Assembly (NCBI RefSeq): GCF_007290395.2
Contig: NZ_CP041656.2
Location: 1,798,001 to 1,862,000 of the forward strand
Reading direction: 5' to 3'
From: Bradyrhizobium cosmicum
GTDB lineage: Bacteria > Pseudomonadota > Alphaproteobacteria > Rhizobiales > Xanthobacteraceae
Length of the DNA: 64,000 bases
In this document: one piece after another, positions 59,003-64,000 of the stretch
How the letters are laid out: every line of letters starts with the position of its first letter
Position numbering within the stretch: position 1 is the first letter of the stretch
The notes under the pieces: model-generated
What the model saw: the letters and a program-made list of their open reading frames with translations, nothing else
Told to the model about the DNA's origin: nothing
The model's database searches: none
Position numbers and translations under genes: made by a program

Positions 59003-60406
59003 ATGAGACTGCCGCGCGAGATCGGACCCATCCACTTCGTCGGGATCGGCGGGATCGGCATGAGCGGCATCGCCGAGGTGCTGGTCAATCTCGGCTATGC
59101 CGTTCAGGGCTCGGATGCCTCCGATAATTACAATCTCGACCGTCTGCGCAAGGCGGGCGCCAAGGTCTCGGTCGGCCACAAGGCCGAGAATGTCGACGGT
59201 GCCGAGGTCGTCGTGGTGTCCTCCGCGATCAAGCGCGACAATCCGGAACTGATGGCGGCGCGCGAACGGCGCATCCCCGTGGTGCGCCGCGCCGAGATGC
59301 TGGCCGAGCTGATGCGGCTGAAGAGCTGCGTCGCCATCGCCGGCACGCACGGCAAGACCACGACGACCACGATGGTCGCAACGCTGCTCGATGCCGGCGG
59401 GCTCGATCCCACCGTCATCAACGGCGGCATCATCAACGCCTATGGCTCGAACGCTCGCCTCGGCGCCGGTGACTGGATGGTGGTCGAGGCCGACGAGAGC
59501 GATGGCACGTTTCTCAAGCTGCCGACCGATGTCGCGATCGTCACCAATGTCGACCCCGAACATCTCGACCACTTCAAAACCTTCGAGGCCGTGCAGGACG
59601 CCTTCCGCCACTTCGTCGAGAACCTGCCGTTTTACGGCTTTGCCGTGATGTGCATCGATCACCCCGTGGTGCAGAGCCTCGTCGGCAAGATCGAGGATCG
59701 CCGCATCATCACCTACGGCGAGAATCCGCAGGCCGATGCGCGGCTGGTCGATCTGATTGCGGGTGGCGGCGGTTCGAAATTCAAGGTCGTCATCCGCGAT
59801 CGCAAGGCCGGCACCGTGCATGAGATTGCCGACATCTCGCTGCCGATGCCCGGCCGTCACAACGCCTCGAACGCGACGGCGGCGATTGCGGTCGCGCACG
59901 CGCTCGGTGTCTCCGACGACAAGATCCGCAGCGCCATGGCGGGATTCGGCGGCGTCAAGCGCCGCTTCACCAAGACCGGCGAGTGGAACGGCATCACCGT
60001 GATCGACGATTACGGCCATCACCCCGTCGAGATCGCGGCCGTGCTGAAGGCGGCGCGTGATTCCTATGACGGCAAGGTGATCGCCGTGGTGCAGCCGCAT
60101 CGCTACACCCGTCTGCAATCGCTGTTCGAGGAATTCTGCACCTGCTTCAACGACGCCGATGCAGTTGTTGTCGCCGACGTCTATGCCGCCGGCGAAACGC
60201 CGATCGACGGCGTCGACCGCGATCATTTCGTCGCGGGCCTGCGCGCGCACGGCCATCGCGAGGTGGTGCCGCTGCCCGCCGCGTCGGAGCTCGCGGGTAT
60301 CGTCAAGGGACTCACCAAGTCGGGCGATCTCGTCGTGTGCCTCGGTGCCGGCAACATCACGCAGTGGGCGTATGCCTTGCCCGGCGAATTGAAGGCGCTG
60401 GGGTAG
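59003..60406 (+). CDS. murC: UDP-N-acetylmuramate--L-alanine ligase
   Basis: 467-residue first Mur ligase, joining L-alanine to UDP-MurNAc. The N-terminus [29 protein letters not shown] is the MurC nucleotide-binding fold. The ATP motif is [57 protein letters not shown] and [16 protein letters not shown] are further typical elements. ATG 59003 lies just after the repeat. murB is next but separated by 273 bp with another repeat. Confidence 0.96.
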   Translation: MRLPREIGPIHFVGIGGIGMSGIAEVLVNLGYAVQGSDASDNYNLDRLRKAGAKVSVGHKAENVDGAEVVVVSSAIKRDNPELMAARERRIPVVRRAEMLAELMRLKSCVAIAGTHGKTTTTTMVATLLDAGGLDPTVINGGIINAYGSNARLGAGDWMVVEADESDGTFLKLPTDVAIVTNVDPEHLDHFKTFEAVQDAFRHFVENLPFYGFAVMCIDHPVVQSLVGKIEDRRIITYGENPQADARLVDLIAGGGGSKFKVVIRDRKAGTVHEIADISLPMPGRHNASNATAAIAVAHALGVSDDKIRSAMAGFGGVKRRFTKTGEWNGITVIDDYGHHPVEIAAVLKAARDSYDGKVIAVVQPHRYTRLQSLFEEFCTCFNDADAVVVADVYAAGETPIDGVDRDHFVAGLRAHGHREVVPLPAASELAGIVKGLTKSGDLVVCLGAGNITQWAYALPGELKALG

Positions 60407-60449
60407 GGAGCGGATGTCGCGTCATCGTCGATCACCGCCCGTGTGGCCA

Positions 60450-60609
60450 CCCCTCTCCCTAACCCTCGCCCGCAAGGGGGGAGGGAACCCTTCCACCGGT
60501 GCGCCCCTGACTCTCGCAAAAGACCAGGGCGCAGCTGCGACGCTCGGCGGGGTGAGCACGCTGGTCAGGCTCCCTCCCCCCTTGCGGGGGAGGGTTGGGG
60601 AGAGGGGTA
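60450..60609. repeat. Intergenic palindromic repeat (family A) between murC and murB
   Basis: CCCCTCTCCCTAACCCTCGC...GCAAGGGGGGAGGG with the mirrored CCCTCCCCCCTTGCGGGGGA...TTGGGGAGAGGGG. It takes up more than half of the 273-bp gap; the rest shows no gene. Confidence 0.8.
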
Positions 60610-60679
60610 AGCCCAGGGCGCTGGCGGACAACTTCACACGGCGCAGTCTGAACCCAGGTCGCATGTCGGTCGACGCACG

Positions 60680-61600
60680 ATGACCTTTCCCGACATCACG
60701 CCCGCTCTCAAAGCCGCGATGCCTGATCTCCGCGGCCGACTGCTCGCGAACCAGTCGCTTGCCGAGCTGACCTGGTTTCGCGTCGGCGGTCCCGCGCAGG
60801 TGCTGTTCACGCCCGCGGACGAGGACGATCTCGCCTATTTCCTCGCACACCTTGCGCACGACATCCCCGTTCATGTCGTCGGCGTCGGCTCCAACCTGAT
60901 CGTGCGCGACGGCGGCATTGCGGGCGTGGTGATCCGTCTCGCGCCGCGCGCCTTTGGCGAGGCGAGCGCAAGCGGCGCGGTCGTCACGGCGGGCGCTGCC
61001 GCGCTCGACAAGCGTGTGGCGGAAGTCGCCGCATCCGCCAATATCGGCGGGCTCGAATTCTATTTCGGCATTCCCGGCACGATTGGCGGCGCGCTGCGCA
61101 TGAATGCGGGTGCCAATGGCGGCGAGACCAAGGACGTGCTGATCGAGGCGCGAGGCGTCGGTCGTGATGGTACGAAACAAATCTTCTCCAACGCCGACAT
61201 GAAATTCGTCTACCGCAACAGCGGCGTCGATCCCTCCATCATCTTCACGTCTGCGCGCTTTCGTGGGCAGATCAGGGATGCCGAGACGATCCGCGCGCGC
61301 ATGGCGGAGGTACAGGCCCATCGCGAGACCGCGCAGCCGATCCGTGAAAAGACCGGCGGCTCGACCTTCAAGAATCCGCCGGGCCATTCCGCCTGGAAGC
61401 TGGTCGATGCCGCCGGCTGCCGCGGCCTGCGCGTCGGCGGCGCGCAGGTCTCGGAGATGCACTGCAATTTCCTGATCAACACGGGCGATGCCACTGCGCA
61501 GGATATCGAGACGCTCGGCGAGACCGTGCGCGAACGGGTGAAGGCAAATTCGGGAATTGAGCTACACTGGGAAATCAAGCGGATCGGAATTCACGGCTAA
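60680..61600 (+). CDS. murB: UDP-N-acetylenolpyruvoylglucosamine reductase
   Basis: 306-residue FAD-dependent enzyme forming UDP-MurNAc from UDP-GlcNAc-enolpyruvate. The FAD-binding part includes [49 protein letters not shown] and [31 protein letters not shown]. The C-terminal catalytic region is [53 protein letters not shown]. The ATG at 60680 matches the family length. The ddl gene follows after 22 bp. Confidence 0.95.
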   Translation: MTFPDITPALKAAMPDLRGRLLANQSLAELTWFRVGGPAQVLFTPADEDDLAYFLAHLAHDIPVHVVGVGSNLIVRDGGIAGVVIRLAPRAFGEASASGAVVTAGAAALDKRVAEVAASANIGGLEFYFGIPGTIGGALRMNAGANGGETKDVLIEARGVGRDGTKQIFSNADMKFVYRNSGVDPSIIFTSARFRGQIRDAETIRARMAEVQAHRETAQPIREKTGGSTFKNPPGHSAWKLVDAAGCRGLRVGGAQVSEMHCNFLINTGDATAQDIETLGETVRERVKANSGIELHWEIKRIGIHG

Positions 61601-61622
61601 CCTGGACAAGCGACGAGAGAAC

Positions 61623-62609
61623 ATGCGCATCACCATCCTCTTCGGCGGCACCAACCGCGAACGTCTGGTTTCGGTCGCCTCGGCCCAGGCTCTGCATCAG
61701 GCGCTGCCCGAGGCCGATCTGTGGTGGTGGGACGTCGAGGACAAGGTGCATGTGGTGCAGTCGAAGCAGCTGCTCGACCATGCCCGTCCCTTCGAGGACG
61801 AGTTCAAGCCGGGCACATCGGGCATTCCGCTGGCGCAGGCGCTCGACCAGGCCAAGGCCGAAGGCCGCGTGCTGGTGCTCGGCCTGCATGGTGGACGGGC
61901 GGAGAACGGCGAATTGCAGGTGATGTGCGAGACGCGCGGCGTACCCTTCACCGGCTCGGGCTCGGCCTCCTCGCATCTTGCCTTCGACAAAGTCGCGGCC
62001 AAGCGTTTCGCCGCGCTTGGCGGCGTGACCCCGCCGGCAAACGTCGCGCTGGACGAGATCGACGAGGCCTTCGCCGAATATGGCCGGCTGATCGCAAAGC
62101 CGGCACGCGACGGATCGAGCTACGGACTGATCTTCGTCAACGCCAGGCAGGACCTCGTCGCCGTCCGCAATGCGGCCAAGCACGAAGACTATGTGATCGA
62201 GCCCTACATCGCCGGCGTCGAGGCGACCTGCGGCGTGCTGGAGCGCCCCGATGGCTCGATCGTCTCGCTGCCGCCGATCGAGATCATTCCGGGCGAGGGC
62301 AATTTCGACTACGCGGCAAAATATCTCCTGAAGTCGACCCAGGAGATCTGCCCCGGCCGTTTCGCCCCCGAGATCACCGCCGCGCTGAAGGACCAGGCGA
62401 TGCTGGTGCACCGGGCGATGTCCTGTACCGGCTATTCCCGCTCGGACTTCATCGTCTCGGACAAGGGGCTGGTCTATCTCGAGACCAACACGCTGCCGGG
62501 GCTGACCAAGTCCTCGCTCTACCCCAAGGCGCTGAAAGCCGAGGGCATCGAGTTCGTCGACTTCCTGCGCGGCCTGGTCGACCTCGCCGTGCGCGGCGTG
62601 CGTAAATAG
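61623..62609 (+). CDS. ddl: D-alanine--D-alanine ligase, divergent type
   Basis: 328-residue ATP-grasp ligase, likely making the D-Ala-D-Ala dipeptide for MurF. The N-terminal glycine motif and catalytic glutamate appear as ITILFGGTNRERLVSVASA. The usual HGxxGEDG substrate motif is altered to LGLHGGRAENGELQVMCETRGVPFTGSGSASSHLAFDK. The C-terminal metal site is VYLETNTLPGLTKSSLYP. Start ATG 61623 follows GACGAGAGA. Its place between murB and ftsQ fits ddlB of the dcw cluster. The variant motif suggests a bradyrhizobial subfamily; depsipeptide ligase activity cannot be excluded. Confidence 0.88.
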   Translation: MRITILFGGTNRERLVSVASAQALHQALPEADLWWWDVEDKVHVVQSKQLLDHARPFEDEFKPGTSGIPLAQALDQAKAEGRVLVLGLHGGRAENGELQVMCETRGVPFTGSGSASSHLAFDKVAAKRFAALGGVTPPANVALDEIDEAFAEYGRLIAKPARDGSSYGLIFVNARQDLVAVRNAAKHEDYVIEPYIAGVEATCGVLERPDGSIVSLPPIEIIPGEGNFDYAAKYLLKSTQEICPGRFAPEITAALKDQAMLVHRAMSCTGYSRSDFIVSDKGLVYLETNTLPGLTKSSLYPKALKAEGIEFVDFLRGLVDLAVRGVRK

Positions 62610-62958
62610 TTAGGACTGGTTAACGGCCAAACCGGCGAAACGACCCGGTTTGGGGTCCAAATCCGGTAAAATGCCGGACATTGCGGCATAAATACCTCAC
62701 TGGCTTCAGCAAAAAGCATCCCGCGTTAACGAACTTTACCTTTTGTTTACCAGGACATCCGAAGGTTAACGCTGGCGGCGCATATGGCGTTTTGGCTGCC
62801 GGCGCGTGAGCTGTTTCGGGTGATGTCACCTCCAGCGAACGCTTTGAACGGGAGAGGCTTCTTCTGCTGAAGACCAGTACCCGGCCCGGCAAGTTCGAGA
62901 CGTCATGTTCGCCAGGATCCGCGCGGTGTCGCGGGGAAACTGTTGACGAGCTCGTGCA
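62610..62958 (+). promoter_or_regulatory. Intergenic control region upstream of ftsQ-ftsA
   Basis: 349 bp without a gene. It contains TTTACCTTTTGTTTACC at 62735-62751, a TTTA-N7-TTTACC direct repeat of 11-bp period like a degenerate CtrA box. Three GTTAACG motifs lie near 62618, 62726 and 62766, and a small TGCCG/CGGCA hairpin at about 62673-62689. An A+T-rich stretch (62690-62770) contrasts with the flanking DNA and is the likeliest internal promoter of ftsQA. Confidence 0.4.
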
Positions 62959-63993
62959 ATGGATGGAGCAGGAAGCCTCACCCGGTCGTTCTTCAGATCG
63001 CTGAGGCCCCAAGCTGACCTGAAAGCGGCCGCTATCGGAGCGGTCGTGCTTCTGCGCGAGTGGGTTCAGGAGAAGCTCGACTCCAAGCGTGACCGCGCTG
63101 CCGCCCGAGCCAAGAGCAGGTCCAGCACCAAAGCCAGGCCCGTGGTCGAGCGCGAGCAGCCGCCGCGGCTGGTTGCGCTGGTCGAGCGCTATGCGCCGCG
63201 CCGGGTCGGGATCACCATGACCGTGCTGCTGCTGCTGGGAAGCTGCGGCTTCGGCATCGTCAAGGGCGGTCATCTTCAGGATTTCATCACGGCGGTCAGC
63301 GATGCCCGCAACGCGATGGCCAATTCCGCGGGCTTCCGCATCACCTCCGTCGTGATCAACGGCCGCAAGCAGCTCAGCCAGGACGAGATCCTCGCGGTCG
63401 GCGGCGTCAGCGGCCGTTCCTCGCTGCTGTTCCTCGACGCCGACGCCGTGCGCGACAAGCTCAAGGCCAATCCCTGGATCGCTGATGCGACCGTGCTGAA
63501 GCTCTATCCGGGCCGGCTGATGATCGACATCACCGAGCGTCAGGCGTTTGCGCTGTGGCAGGAGGCCGGCCGGCTCTCCGTCATCGCCGATGACGGCGCC
63601 GTGCTCGAACCATATGTGTCGCGCCGGTTCCTGTCGCTGCCGCTCGTGGTCGGCAAGGGAGCCGACACGCAGGCACGCGATTTCCTGGCTCTGCTGGCGC
63701 GCTATCCGCAGGTCAATTCGGTGACCAAGGCCGCGATCTATGTCGGCGAGCGGCGCTGGAACCTGAGGCTCAAGGACGGTCTCGATATCCGCCTGCCCGA
63801 GCAGGACGTCGGCAACGCGCTCGCGATGCTGTCCAGGCTCGACAAGGAGGACAGGCTGTTCTCGCGCGACATCGTCGCCGTCGACATGCGCCTGCCGGAT
63901 CGCCTGGTGGTGCAGCTGTCCGACGACGCCGCCAAGGCGCGCGAAGATCTGTTCAAGGACAAGAAGAAGAAAAAGGCCGGGGACGCTGCATGA
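62959..63993 (+). CDS. ftsQ: Cell division protein FtsQ
   Basis: 344-residue bitopic divisome protein. A basic cytoplasmic tail (about residues 1-80, rich in Arg/Lys) precedes the membrane helix VGITMTVLLLLGSCGFGIVK. The periplasmic POTRA domain starts FRITSVVINGRKQLSQDEILAVGGVSGRSSLLFLDADAVRDKLKANPWIADATVLKLYPGRLMIDITERQAFALWQ. The beta-rich FtsQ domain follows (IADDGAVLEPYVSRRFLSLPLVVGKGA). A lysine-rich tail (KDKKKKKAG) ends the protein. Start ATG 62959. The TGA overlaps the next gene's ATG, the expected ftsA. Confidence 0.93.
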   Translation: MDGAGSLTRSFFRSLRPQADLKAAAIGAVVLLREWVQEKLDSKRDRAAARAKSRSSTKARPVVEREQPPRLVALVERYAPRRVGITMTVLLLLGSCGFGIVKGGHLQDFITAVSDARNAMANSAGFRITSVVINGRKQLSQDEILAVGGVSGRSSLLFLDADAVRDKLKANPWIADATVLKLYPGRLMIDITERQAFALWQEAGRLSVIADDGAVLEPYVSRRFLSLPLVVGKGADTQARDFLALLARYPQVNSVTKAAIYVGERRWNLRLKDGLDIRLPEQDVGNALAMLSRLDKEDRLFSRDIVAVDMRLPDRLVVQLSDDAAKAREDLFKDKKKKKAGDAA

Positions 63994-64000
63994 CCGGTCT
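63990..64000 (+). CDS. ftsA: Start of ftsA (partial)
   Basis: An ATG at 63990-63992 overlaps the ftsQ TGA and begins M-T-G-L before the window ends. The identity rests on the conserved dcw order (ftsQ-ftsA-ftsZ) and on the typical alphaproteobacterial FtsA N-terminus. Confidence 0.5.

Noticed and set aside
1..64000. tRNA genes, CRISPR arrays, prophage or intact insertion sequences
   Set aside because: No cloverleaf with a TTCGAATC-type arm, no regularly spaced direct repeats and no transposase or integrase motifs were recognised; the repeats seen are short, dispersed palindromes.

Overview
The window is GC-rich, densely coded alphaproteobacterial DNA that most resembles a Bradyrhizobium or close relative (Nitrobacteraceae). 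The support is protein-level resemblance (PmtA, DUF4403, DUF2147 and dcw proteins), the many short intergenic palindromes typical of that group, and the gene content. No tRNA, rRNA operon, CRISPR array, prophage or intact insertion sequence was seen. The only structural RNA recognised is RNase P RNA (rnpB, minus strand, about 43883-44366).

Layout. 1-5128: the start of a branched-chain-amino-acid-type binding protein, then a minus-strand polyamine-type ABC importer (ATPase, binding protein, two permeases). 5257-11190: envelope and orphan genes: DUF4403, a beta-propeller protein, a winged-helix/TPR-like regulator divergent from a DUF899 protein, a small membrane protein, a cytochrome c and an L,D-transpeptidase. 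11466-17673: a membrane-lipid neighbourhood: GT4 glycosyltransferase, PmtA, an Mpo1-like membrane protein, a class III aminotransferase, phosphatidylserine decarboxylase and a Nudix hydrolase. 17853-23349: cell-envelope proteins: a FecR-domain protein, a divergent pair of DUF2147 paralogues, a 27-residue micro-ORF, an extensin-like lipoprotein and a histidine phosphatase-like protein. 23581-28966: a probable operon for uptake and hydrolysis of a small nitrogen compound (M20 hydrolase, permease, binding protein, amidase), preceded by a good sigma-54 promoter match and followed by a Crp/Fnr regulator. 28965-29946: a small accessory islet.

30000-37668 is an efflux region. A TetR regulator with a clear operator faces an HlyD/MFS pump. 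Next come an ABC exporter and a MATE pump behind a promoter, a 24-codon leader ORF and mutually exclusive GC-rich hairpins. This looks like a leader-peptide attenuator and is the most interesting regulatory structure in the window. 37740-46120 holds an O-antigen ligase-like protein overlapping an AraC regulator tail-to-tail, DsrE and TauE/SafE proteins, a MocR regulator divergent from a DUF983 gene with two direct repeats between them, rnpB, and a YciI/ECF42 sigma-factor pair.

46244-64000 is a peptidoglycan and division region: an AmpD-like amidase divergent from the dcw cluster rsmH-ftsL-ftsI-murE-murF-mraY-murD-ftsW-murG-murC-murB-ddl-ftsQ-(ftsA). The order is canonical, but no mraZ lies in front of rsmH, and palindromic repeats sit in four junctions between murD and murB. 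Similar degenerate TTTA-N7-TTTACC elements occur upstream of both rsmH and ftsQ.
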